From Triparma columacea (Eukaryota; Sar; Bolidophyceae; Parmales; Triparmaceae), in the NCBI GenBank assembly GCA_030267965.1, contig BRYA01001360.1:1-22399 (forward strand): a DNA stretch of 22,399 nucleotides, in the 5' to 3' direction. Below, piece by piece: positions 9,473 to 18,453 of this stretch. The position numbers were made by a program, and so were the translations under genes. The first letter of the stretch is position 1, and each line of letters begins with the position of its first letter. Under the pieces are notes generated by a model that saw nothing but the letters and a program-made list of their open reading frames with translations, did not search any database and was not told where the DNA came from.

Positions 9473-10423
9473 ATGAGAAGCATTTTTTGCGTCCTCTTCG
9501 CACTTTTAGTTTGTCTCCAAGGTGTTTCTCCATTTGGAGACCTATTAGGCTTTCATTTTAAGACAAATGGGGCTAGAGTGACTTCATTTTCAACAAATGT
9601 GGAAACATCGACAAGTGACATAAGCTCGAAAACCCCCTCACTCTTCCTTGCTTTAATGATCTCTACAACAGTTCTAGCTCCAATTCCCGCAATCGCAGAC
9701 TATGGCGAGTATGGAGTCTCAAACGAGGCCCCCACCTTATACACAGGGGAGACCATTGATATCTGCGTCAAGAGGGGTCCGCTCGGAGCATGCAAGAAAT
9801 CAGAGAGGCGAACGGTACAGAACGACAACGATAAGGCGTCCAAGTATCAGAAAGGCCAGAGCGACAAGGTTAAAGAGAAGGACGCTTCAATGAGGTTGGG
9901 GACGGACGGGGTAGCGACGAGCGATCTCATCAAGACCCTCCAGCAGCGAACCGACGATAACAGGGAGAGGAACCTGCGGATCGTAGAACAGAAGACTTTC
10001 GAGGCCAACCAGCCAGGGTACATGGGCCCATTTGAGAGGAAGGTCCTCATCCAGAACTTTGGGGACGAGGGGAGCGTGGAGGCGAGCGGATTTACGCTCC
10101 TCGATACGCCCCAGGCGATGAGACTCAAGAAGGCGGGGTATATCGAGGGGAGGAAGTTCGTCAAGCCGGTCACTAAAGAGATCATTGACGAGGCTGCTGT
10201 TGAAGAGGGCAACATCTTCTCCCGCATTGGAGACACTGTCAGGGGAATCCTAGGTGGTGAGGTCGTCGAGGAGCCAAAGGTTAAGGTCGTCGAGGAGCCA
10301 AAGGTTGAGGTCGTCGAGGAGCCAAAGGTTGAGGTCGTCGAGGAGCCAAAAGTTGAGGTCGTCGAGGAGCCGAAGGTTGAGGTCGTCGAGGAGCCAAAGG
10401 TTGACGTCGTCGGAGGTTCTTAG
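9473..10423 (+). CDS. Predicted thylakoid-lumen protein with C-terminal VVEEPKVE repeats
   Basis: Single exon, 316 aa, from the ATG at 9473. Residues 1-20 are a hydrophobic signal peptide ending GVSPFGD, with Phe just after the likely cleavage point as in ASAFAP-type plastid signals of red-lineage algae. After a Ser/Thr-rich stretch a second hydrophobic segment (about 57-75) ends in PAIA before DYGEYG, a typical lumenal signal-peptidase site. The protein would therefore pass into the thylakoid lumen (inference). The mature part has two close Cys residues (98 and 107) in DICVKRGPLGACKKS, then a charged, mostly helical region. The C-terminus has six VVEEPKVE/K/D units and ends VVGGS. I do not recognise the family; a photosystem-associated lumenal protein is one possibility. 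Its stop lies 46 nt from the convergent minus-strand gene. Confidence 0.85.
   Translation: MRSIFCVLFALLVCLQGVSPFGDLLGFHFKTNGARVTSFSTNVETSTSDISSKTPSLFLALMISTTVLAPIPAIADYGEYGVSNEAPTLYTGETIDICVKRGPLGACKKSERRTVQNDNDKASKYQKGQSDKVKEKDASMRLGTDGVATSDLIKTLQQRTDDNRERNLRIVEQKTFEANQPGYMGPFERKVLIQNFGDEGSVEASGFTLLDTPQAMRLKKAGYIEGRKFVKPVTKEIIDEAAVEEGNIFSRIGDTVRGILGGEVVEEPKVKVVEEPKVEVVEEPKVEVVEEPKVEVVEEPKVEVVEEPKVDVVGGS
10262..10405 (+). repeat. Six 24-nt tandem repeats encoding VVEEPKVE
   Basis: Six in-frame units of gtcgtcgaggagccaaaggt plus four bases follow each other without gaps. Differences are few (a for g in one Lys codon region, g for a in one Pro codon, changed last codons), so the array is recent or homogenised. 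It forms the acidic/valine-rich tail of the predicted lumen protein. The 24-nt period preserves the frame, so copy number may vary between strains. Confidence 0.95.
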
Positions 10424-10469
10424 TAAGGGGAAAGTTCTATCTTTTCCCAACGAAATGTTACCCACTAAA

Positions 10470-12146
10470 TTACTTTCGCGGCCTGTTGACGATCCTCCTG
10501 TTCCCCCCCATCCTTTTGTTTGGGCTCCCCCCCTTCCTCCTCCCTCCCCTCCCCTTCCCCACCACCCCCAAATTATCGTGCACCATCAAACTCGCCACCC
10601 CTTCCCCGTCCCTTTGCGTCCTCGCCGTCCTCGCCGCCTCTGTGTCGTACCTTTGGTTGATCTTCCCAATGAGCTCGCTGTCCTCGTGAAGCTTCGCGAA
10701 AAGCTTGCTGTTCATGGCCCTCTCCGTCTTGCTCACCGCGAGTTCCGTCTGCTCCCTCTGCGCCTGCACCCGGTTGTCGGCGATCTGCGTCACGAGGTTC
10801 TTCTTGTAATCCAAGGCGTCCTTGCGACGCCTCTCGTTCTTGGCCCTCTCGGCGTTCATCTCGGCGTTGGTGCGGGAGATCAGGGAACGGGCGAAAGACA
10901 TCTCGTTGTCCGCCTCCGCCTTGTCTCTGGCGGCCTTCTCGACCATGAGCTGGGAGTTGAGCTTCTTCATCATGATCTTGTCCTGGACGAGCTTCTCCTT
11001 GTCCCTCCTAATTCTCTCATCGTCCCTGTCGTCTTTCTTCTTCGCCTCTCTGTTGACGATATCCATCATCTTCTTCTCCTCCGCTGCCTTCTTCGCGCCG
11101 GCTCCTGACGTCGCCCAGTCGTTGCCGATGGCCTCGTACCTCGACATCCTATCCTGTAAAGCCTTGGCCCTCTTGGCGTCCTCCTTGTCCAACCTGGCCT
11201 TGTGCTCTGCCATCATCTTCTTATCCTCCTCAGCAGCCCTCTCCTTCAGCCTTTGCCTCAGCACTTCGTTCTGCGCGCTCTCGGAGACCATGTCTTGGTA
11301 CAGTTTTTTCTCCTCGCTCTTGATCCTGGCCGCCTTGTCCCTGCTCGACTTGAGCTCCCTAGCGAGCCGAGCGGCTTCCTTCTCAGCCTCGATTTTCTGC
11401 CTGAGCTGCTCCTTCTCCTTTTCGATCCGCCTTTCCTCCATCTGCTCCGAGTACATTTTTCGCAGCTCGTTGTGGCGCTGGTCCTCCCTGGCCTGCCTCT
11501 CCGCCTCTTCCTTGAGGTAGTTCTCGTAATCATTCTTCATCCTCTGCTGCTCGAGCATCTCGTTCTCCTTTTCGATCCTCTTCCTCTCGTCGCGCTCCGC
11601 CTTTTGCTTGTCAAATTTTTCTCTCTGCATCGCCTTCTTCTTCTTGTCATTGATCTTCTCCCTCTTCTTGCCCTCCTCATACTCAATCGCGTTAGCAATT
11701 GTGAGAGCAGACCAGTCGTTGTCGATGTTCTGGGGGAGCACGAAGTTCGAGTTTGATTTGGCATTGGCATTTTCGAGGTCAAGGTTGGGAACCGGGTTGC
11801 TACGGGGCCTCCCCTGCCTCTCGAAATCCTTCTTATACGCGGCGACCTCGGCGGGAATCTTGTCGCAAGCGGACTTGATCTTGGCCTCCAAGTCGTTCAT
11901 GACTGAAGCGCTCAGCGGCTTGGTCCCCAGCTCCCCGAAAAACAAGTCAACCATTTTCTTGATTGTGTTAGCAAGGGCGCTCTTGGTTGCCTTGTCGTTT
12001 GACACTCCGAACTTCACGGTGAGCTTCTGCAGGACAATTGCTTGCTGTTTCTTCCTCTCCGCAACGGCGTTGTTGCGCTCTAGGATCCTCAGCATTTTCT
12101 GTTTCTTCTCGTCACTGTTTGATGCCGATGACCTTGCACTGTTCAT
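10470..12146 (-). CDS. Long charged coiled-coil protein, possibly ciliary TPH-type
   Basis: A single uninterrupted minus-strand frame gives 558 aa, starting at the ATG ending at 12146. Residues 1-140 are mixed helical sequence. About 150-505 is an almost continuous Glu/Lys/Arg/Ala helix with stretches such as EKEQLRQKIEAEKEAARLA, then NYLKEEAERQ and, later, YKKNLVTQIADNRVQAQRE. The last 35 residues are Gly/Arg/Lys-rich and basic. This composition and the R/E-Y-x-x-x-L-x-x-Q-I-type segments recall trichohyalin/plectin-homology (TPH) proteins such as CFAP45, CFAP53 and MNS1, which lie inside ciliary microtubule doublets. That assignment is inferred from style, not from a definite signature; any long single-helix scaffold would look similar. 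An upstream minus ATG at about 12232 (MSDSPTTSIP) is out of frame, so a missing 5' exon is possible. Confidence 0.8.
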   Translation of the reverse strand: MNSARSSASNSDEKKQKMLRILERNNAVAERKKQQAIVLQKLTVKFGVSNDKATKSALANTIKKMVDLFFGELGTKPLSASVMNDLEAKIKSACDKIPAEVAAYKKDFERQGRPRSNPVPNLDLENANAKSNSNFVLPQNIDNDWSALTIANAIEYEEGKKREKINDKKKKAMQREKFDKQKAERDERKRIEKENEMLEQQRMKNDYENYLKEEAERQAREDQRHNELRKMYSEQMEERRIEKEKEQLRQKIEAEKEAARLARELKSSRDKAARIKSEEKKLYQDMVSESAQNEVLRQRLKERAAEEDKKMMAEHKARLDKEDAKRAKALQDRMSRYEAIGNDWATSGAGAKKAAEEKKMMDIVNREAKKKDDRDDERIRRDKEKLVQDKIMMKKLNSQLMVEKAARDKAEADNEMSFARSLISRTNAEMNAERAKNERRRKDALDYKKNLVTQIADNRVQAQREQTELAVSKTERAMNSKLFAKLHEDSELIGKINQRYDTEAARTARTQRDGEGVASLMVHDNLGVVGKGRGGRRKGGSPNKRMGGNRRIVNRPRK

Positions 12147-12644
12147 GCCCGAAATCGCAGCGGCACGCTGCTTGCTCGTCAGGTTGGCCTTCTGTGGTGA
12201 CAGGGATAGAGGTGGTGGGGGAGTCAGACATAGGGTCAGGAGAAATGGGTTACAACTGCAAAATCGTTGCTTGCTTTCAAAAACTAAACCAGCAGGGGCT
12301 CGGGAGATTTAGAGGGGAACTGGTCGAATGGGGATTGCTGCCGAATCTTGTTACACGCCGTTGGCTAATCATTCGCAAAAACTCCGCCAATCCACTGGAC
12401 CAGCAACACAACCTCTCACCATGGCTTCGTAGGCATCCAGGTTCCTCCCAGAGGGCAGAGCGCTCGTTTTTTGTGGCTTCCGGGGGGGGTACTTCGATCC
12501 GCCGATCGACCTAAATGACATTGGTAAACTACTAGACATGCCTTCTGCTGCCAAAATAACAGACACTTTCCTGCTTGGGCCACAAAGTCCGGAATCTCGT
12601 CCTTAGATTTGCTCATTTTTGTCATCGTCAAAAAGTGCTGCAGT
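12147..12644. other. Divergent intergenic region
   Basis: The coiled-coil gene leaves to the left and the transporter gene to the right, so both promoters must lie in these 498 bases. Short ORFs occur on both strands but none resembles a protein or has a splice partner. No TATA-like box or shared inverted element was convincingly identified. Confidence 0.45.
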
Positions 12645-14515
12645 ATGCCTAAGGAAGTCCTCCCTAGACACCTCGGGTCCGCGATCGAAGAGGGCGGGTG
12701 AGTTAACGGACCAATTATCAGCGAAAACTGGCAGGGAAGGATTTTAGGTAGATGGTCCAAGTCGTCGACCTGGTCCACACACTGTTGAATCTAACTTTCT
12801 CATCCTTATCTGTGCCCCCCCCTCCCTTTAGTTTTTCACCTCTCGTCGCCATGTGTTTCACAGTAAATTACATAATGGGTACAGGTTTCCTCACTCTTCC
12901 CTGGGCGTTCTACTCTGCCGGCATTGTCCTTTCTCTCTTCACAGTCGCGATCGTCTGCCTAGCGTCGGATATATCGAAGGGGTACGTGCTGGAGACAATG
13001 GCACGCTCCGACGCACTCTTCAGGGCCGAGTGCGTAAAGGTCAACGAAGAGGACGGCTCGATGAGCCTGATTAAGGAGGGGAACAACACAGTGTCAGAGT
13101 CCAGTGCGCTCTTGAGGGGGAAGAACAAGTCGTCTTCAAATAGCAGCAAGGACTCTGTGAACAACGGCGGTCCGCACACGGTCCGGAAGCGTAAGTTCGA
13201 GGTGATTGAAATGTGCCACATATTCCTCTCTGGTAATGGGCCCAAGTGGTACATGCTGACCATCGGACTCTACATGTACGGGACGTTGTGGGCTTACACA
13301 AGCGTGTTCGCAAAGGCAATGAGCGAGGTGAGAGAAGGGAGGGATGGATGTATATTCATTGTCGTCGGCCGATGTGCGTGCTAGACAGACCCAAACAACT
13401 AACACAAACCCTTGCACAATAGGCTCTGCCCCTCGCCCATATATTAGGGCTCGGCTCCGACGACTATCTAATTTACGTGGCCATATTTTCCTCCATCGTC
13501 GTCCCCCTAACCTGCATGGAGTTGAGGGAGCAAGTAGCTGTGCAAGTATTCCTCTCCCTCTGCCGCCTCATAATGGTGATCATCGTAGTCGGTTCAATCT
13601 CAGGCTCGATGAACGCGACGACCGCGCAGTTCGGATCGCAGACGCACGCCGAGCCCGACGCGGAGCACCCCTTCTACAACATTGATGGCCTCTACAAGAT
13701 GCTCCCCATCGCCGTTTACGCTAACATCTTTCACCACTCCATCCCGGGACTCAGCAGCCCCGTGGCGGACAAGCGGAAGCTGTCCATGATATTCGGGGCG
13801 ACCTTCGCGTTCGGGATGATCGCGTATTCCCTGATTGGGGGGATGGTGGCGTACTACTTTGGAGAGCACATTCAAGAGTCCTCGAATTTGAACTGGGTCT
13901 CCTACCACGCAGGAAGGGGGGACTTGGTTTGCTCAGAGGACAGCGGTAACTGCAGGTGAGGGAGGCGAGCCGCGGAATGGATGGTTGACCCAACCAATGT
14001 TCTCCTGAGAACAACATTATTCTTATCCTTATTCTTCCCTTCGCCTCATTCTCAGGTTCTCGCACAAGCCCTTTTGGGTCCAAGCGATCGCCTACTACGT
14101 CGTGTGCTTCCCCGCCACCGACGTCGTATCCGCCTTCCCCCTCAACGGCATAACCCTCGGCAACTCCCTAATGGGAAGTTATTACGGCAGCATGATAAGG
14201 CAGGTAGAAGGGGACCGTCTTAAGGTCACGGCCTTCAGACTCTTGGGGGCTGTGCCGCCGATCATTGGGGCGTGCTTCGTGAGGGAGCTCGGGACGATCA
14301 CGGCGTACACGGGGGTTACGGGGTTCATTATCGCGTTCACTTTCCCCGCGATACTTAACATTAGGAGTAAGGAAACGCTAAGGGAAGTCGGGCTTAAGGA
14401 CGAGACTATCTATACGAGGAACATCATCAGCGACGACTGGTTCTCCAAGGGGGTCAGCTGGTTCGGTGTTGGTCTGGTTGTCTACGTTGTGATGAATCTG
14501 GTAACGAAAGGGTGA
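12645..14515 (+). CDS. Amino acid/auxin permease (AAAP) family transporter
   Basis: The model is join(12645..12697, 12832..13327, 13423..13955, 14056..14515), 513 aa; the introns are GT-AG and the phases close (GG|T, phase 0, AG|G). The first exon is only 53 nt and encodes MPKEVLPRHLGSAIEEG. TM1 (about residues 24-46) contains NYIMGTGFLTLPWAFYSAG, the characteristic opening helix of the AAAP/SLC32-36-38 family (PF01490), where unwound Gly-rich sequence binds substrate. About ten further hydrophobic segments follow, ending GVGLVVYVVMNLV. A long hydrophilic Ser/Asn-rich loop (about 80-145) separates TM2 from TM3 and ends in the basic RKRK block. The protein should carry amino acids across the plasma or an internal membrane with cation coupling (family knowledge); the substrate cannot be told. 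The start relies on the small exon; an alternative start in unspliced sequence at 12752 is less likely. Confidence 0.88.
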
Positions 14516-14706
14516 AAAGACATTTTTCGCAAAATATACGAATATGATATGCGTTTTTACGTCTCCGTTGACATTGCGAATCTGCGGTGAGAACGAGGCC
14601 GTGATTTGTGGTGTGCGTTTAGTGTGTGCTATTCCTTTGCCCCCCCTCCCTTCTTTGCCCCCTCTCCCTTCTTTGCCAACCTTTGTCTGTCTCTCGTAGT
14701 CTCTTC

Positions 14707-16327
14707 TTACCTTTTCATCATCCCTCCCAGTAGTCTCAACCTCTCCCTATCATCCCTCTTAATGTCGCTCCCCACAAGGTAGTCAATGCACTGTCCTAGC
14801 GCGCTAGGCTTGACGAGGGGGAGAATACATTGAGCTAAAAGCACCCTGTTGGACTTTAACGACAACAACAAACAACGACACATGTTCCTCCTAAGGCAGA
14901 GGGTAAGAGTTGCGAGCGACGAGAGCGTTAGCAGGTGTCGGAAAGGCGACTTTTGTAAATCTCCCCGGAAATCTCTCATCGCATAGTCCCCCCCTCCACT
15001 TTGTAAATTCTCACCTCCCCTTTTCATCCCGAAGTCTAGGGTCACCCTCAACGCATATCTTAAATATTTCCCTCCCCTCCACCTCCCTATCCACACCAAC
15101 AATCGCCTCGAATACTTGGAAAGATAGGACGTAGTATGGGTCGGTTTTTATCAAGTGCTCAACGAAGGTAACTACAACTGAACTTGAGTTAACGGAGGAA
15201 GGGGATTGGAGGGACATGTATAGGTCGTAGAATTTCCTCGACGCAAGCTTTCTTAGGAACTTAACAAGCGGCGTTGGGGGTTGTGAAGATGTGAGATTAG
15301 GGTGTGATAACCGAAGTGCTGCAGGGGCTAAACGACGGGCTCGGAATGCTGACGTTGTTAGAGAGGTACGGACTAGAGTACAGGCACGAAGGAGGGAGGG
15401 GGGGGGGAGGGTAGAGGAACTGGAGGAAAGAGAGGGGGAAGGAGTTATGGATGTAGGGCGGACGGGTTTGCGAGACGTCTTGTGGGAGAGAGCGGCGAGG
15501 GTGGAAGTGAAACTTGGAGAGGTGAAACGAGGGGAGCATAGTGAGGTTGTTGGTTGCGTGTTATTAAGCGGGCGAAGTTGTCACTTTGGGGTTTTCGCAA
15601 CCAAACTCTCTCCTCGATGATTTTATACTCCGTTCCATTCTTACCTCTTCCTCATGCTCTCTGTCTCCTCGTCAATGGCGCTCTCAATTTCCTCCCTGCT
15701 CTTCATCCTCCCCGTCCATCCGCCCCCCTTAGGGACAGTGACAAATCCCCCCCCGGTCACAGGCTCGTAGCTCGAGGACTTTACAGATGGGGTGGAAAAG
15801 GAGGCGGCTGAAGGGTTCGTACGGTTGTTTCCAGAGTCTGGCATATTCGAGATGTCACGAAAAAGTGAACGTGAGATAGATTTTGACGTCCTTTCCTTCC
15901 CCCCCCTTTGTGTATCTCTGTCTCCTCCCCTCCCTGTACGTTTGTCTACCCCTCTAACGATAGTCTCAACCTGATTAACGAATTCAATGAGACGTCTAAC
16001 CTTTGAGGTGTCGCAACTTAGCATTACCATCTCAACGAACACAGCCTCGTCTACACCTGCGCCACCTCTACCCTCACGCACGGCCTTGAGGAGCACGGAA
16101 GGGTTTAGGTATTTTACGGCCACGTGCTTATCTGACTTTGATAAGTACGAGTGGCATAACTTGAGGATTGTTGCGGGGAGGGTTTTAGTAGTAGGATGGG
16201 TTGTAGTAGGATGGGTTGTAGTAGATGATTTTGAAGACGTTGGTAGCGAGCAGGAAGTATTACAACAGGAAACAAGTCTTCTGAAGGAGGTTGAGGCAAC
16301 AAGACGAGGAGATAGTAGGGGAGACAT
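14707..16327 (-). CDS. Unrecognised protein with mitochondrial-like presequence (3 exons, model uncertain)
   Basis: The proposed model on the minus strand is exon 1 16327..15645, exon 2 15251..15015, exon 3 14890..14707, giving 367 aa with closing phases. The N-terminus (MSPLLSPRLVASTSFRRL) is rich in Arg, Ser and hydrophobics without acids, as in mitochondrial presequences. A Thr/Pro repeat (HPTTTHPTTK) follows, then helical segments (VAVKYLNPSVLLKAVREG; VEMVMLSCDTSKVRRLIEF), a Ser-rich low-complexity middle, and further helical pairs in exons 2-3 (KFLRKLASRKFYDLYMSL; RCLLLSLKSNRVLLAQCILP). The style suggests an alpha-solenoid, such as an organellar RNA-binding or scaffold protein, but no family signature is seen. 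Donors at 15644 (gtaaga) and 15014 (gtgaga) and the acceptor at 14891 are good. The acceptor before exon 2 is weak and the 393-nt intron is unusually long, so a further small exon may be missing. Confidence 0.5.
16180..16230 (-). repeat. Short tandem repeat encoding HPTTT units
   Basis: On the plus strand a 15-nt motif, tagtaggatgggttg, occurs twice in tandem followed by a degenerate third copy. On the coding (minus) strand it gives Thr/Pro/His repeats just after the presequence. It is a minor low-complexity expansion. Confidence 0.7.
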
Positions 16328-16824
16328 CAGTGTAGTAGTAGTGGTGTGTAGTGTCGACAACAGTGAGCACAATAGTAAGTGTTTATTGTGTATGTGTGTA
16401 GTTCGTAGAGTATTATAGAGTATAGTAGAGTATTATAGAGAATATTGAGTGGGACAAAGATGAAGGCGTTGGCTCGTTTGAATTCACAAGGACTTTATTT
16501 GCTCTACAAATGCCTTCAATTCACGTGATTGCCTCAACTGCCTGTATTTACTATAAACTGAGCACAAAACTGCTTGCGTGTGAAGCTTTTTAGTGATTCA
16601 GTGTTTTTGAAATGAGGAGAAAAAGAGACAATCCAACCCTGAAATAAAAACCCAAAAAAGTGTCAAGCATTATAATCTAAATACGTGAGTCTAGCAATAC
16701 TTTTCGCCGGCTGTTGTCATACACCCACAATAAAACAATTTATGCATCCTCAAATATAGTATCTCTGTCAACTTGGTTCTAACTTTGAATAATCCCATTT
16801 ACCCGCTTCCGACACTTAGCCCAA
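16328..16824. other. Divergent intergenic region, AT-rich
   Basis: This lies between the minus-strand presequence gene and the scramblase gene and should hold both promoters. It is clearly more AT-rich than the rest of the window. A purine-rich imperfect repeat of tagagtattatagagta type lies at about 16405-16445. No ORF, RNA gene or definite promoter box was recognised. Confidence 0.45.
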
Positions 16825-18037
16825 ATGCAGGAAACGACAGCTGAAAAGACGTCAGACGAAGCTATGTTCGACAAGGACATTCGCGGCTACGACTCTCTCG
16901 GAGAGCTGGCCGACCTTCTTGAGGTGAGGATAGAAAATATCAAGAGTGACTCAGCCTCGAGCACACGCTTCACACTCTTCAGGCCCAGACTAACCACGCT
17001 ACTGTCGACACTACCACCAGGGCTTGGACCACGTCTTCATCCGTCAGAAAGTGATGATGCTCGAGGCCGTAACAATGGGTTGCGTCGAGCAGAAGAACAT
17101 CTACACCGTCCTCACCCCTACCGGTGACGCCATACTAACTTGTCGTGAGGTTTCGGATTTCAAGAGCCGTTGCTGCTGCAATCCTCTGCACTCTTTAACC
17201 ATCGAAATGTACAAAGGTACCGGAGGTGGTGACGGTAACGACGACGCCTTCTTCACGGGAGTCGGTTCAAACGCCGTTCAGTCGGATGATGACGCTCTGT
17301 ACACGGCGGAACGCCCAGGATGCTGCTGTGGGAAACCGGGACTGTGTTGTCCGGCTTGTACTGACTCTTGTACGGACACGATGACTCTCCACGAGGGCCA
17401 TTGTAAAGGACACGCTGGAGACTTGGAGAGCCCTCAACCCCTGCTGATGGTGAGGCAGGAGATGGCGTACGGTGAGTCTCTGAATTTCGCCCTTAAGAAC
17501 TTTTCGTCATCTGAGTATTTGTTTATCTAACTCTCGTCGCTTTCGCCTCCTCGACTAGAGTCCCCGTTCCATCCCGCTCTCGAGATTATGCCTGCGAAGA
17601 AGGGGGGCGCGAACAGCGGGTTCGCTAAAGCCACGCACATGGTGAACGGCCCTATGTTCTTCGGCGGTTGCGTCGAGCTCTGTTGCTCTAGCAACTGGAT
17701 ATTCTCCGGCAAGACGTCCAAGTCCGAGGAGGGTAGGATCACCAAACAGAAGCCAGCTTCCCTCGAGGACGCCATGAGGGAAATGCTGACGGACGCTGAC
17801 TTGTACCGTCTTGACTTCACGGCCGGCATGGAGAACTCCGCCAAGGCCGCTTTGATAACTTCCACGCTGCTCTTGGACTACATGTTTTTCGAGAGGGACA
17901 TGGGCGTTTGTAAGCCTACAGTAGGTTCGGGGGATGGCCCCGGATGCTCGACTACCATCTGCAACTGCTACTGCTGCGGATGCGTATGCCCTTGCACGTG
18001 CTCGAGCGGGAACAATAATGACAGTCATAAGGACTGA
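16825..18037 (+). CDS. Phospholipid scramblase with extra Cys-rich C-terminal tail
   Basis: The model is join(16825..16923, 17021..17471, 17559..18037), 342 aa, with consistent phases. The fold is recognisable as a scramblase: GLDHVFIRQK (34-43), the Cys clusters CCC (84-86) and CCCGKPGLCCPAC (134-146, a palmitoylation-type cluster), and the Ca2+-site-like DADLYRLDF (262-270). A single C-terminal membrane segment, KAALITSTLLLDYMFFE, lies at 279-295. Family members act as lipid scramblases or membrane-bound signalling proteins at the plasma or organelle membranes. Most animal homologues end a few residues after the DYMFFE-type segment. This one continues for about 47 residues, with ten Cys at 301-331 (CNCYCCGCVCPCTC at 318-331), then an Asn/Ser/His/Asp-rich end. 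The tail sits on the opposite side of the membrane from the main domain if the usual topology holds, and could bind metal or form disulfides (inference). Confidence 0.92.
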
Positions 18038-18453
18038 GAGGGATGGATTGAAGGGGAACACTGGAAGAGGGGATGCGAATGGGAAGGGAGGGAAAGAAGT
18101 TTGGATTACGGGTAATGAAACATACATGCAATTTTTATTCATTTTGTGCAGCGTCGGTAAAGTACTCTCTCTCCTCATATTCACCAGTATGTCAACTGCC
18201 TGCTGTGCACTTTTAACACGAGGAGCACCCAACTGATTGACAAAGCCTATTTGTTCAGACGCTGGTTGGATGTTTCCAGAATGTTTGTTGGAGTCATTTC
18301 CAGAGCTTTGCTTTAATAACCTAACCTACGACAAATCTCTCTCTTTTAATATTTACGAGTCTTAAGATATATCGTATTACCATAATACAAAACCTTACGT
18401 TGTTTAGACTGCAAACTCAGGTTTTGGACCACAGGGAAGTTGGAGATCAGACC
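18038..18453. other. Intergenic region between scramblase and Tudor-like genes
   Basis: It contains the scramblase 3' UTR and the leader of the next gene. A frame upstream of 18454 is open back to about 18400 but has no ATG, so the Met at 18454 in a GACCATGG context is taken as the start. No RNA gene or repeat was recognised. Confidence 0.45.

Noticed and set aside
10822..11756. Long plus-strand ORFs rich in Ser/Leu/Phe opposite the coiled-coil gene
   Set aside because: They are complements of Glu/Lys/Arg codons. Such antisense frames stay open because of the charged coil composition and look hydrophobic by artefact.
12147..12240. Upstream minus-strand start (MSDSPTTSIP) for the coiled-coil gene
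   Set aside because: It is out of frame with the main ORF and no acceptable GT-AG intron connects them, so the ATG at 12146 was kept.
14640..14690. Duplicated tccctTctttgccccc-like tract as a possible direct repeat or mobile element footprint
   Set aside because: It is simple pyrimidine-rich low complexity with no terminal repeats, target duplication or ORF.
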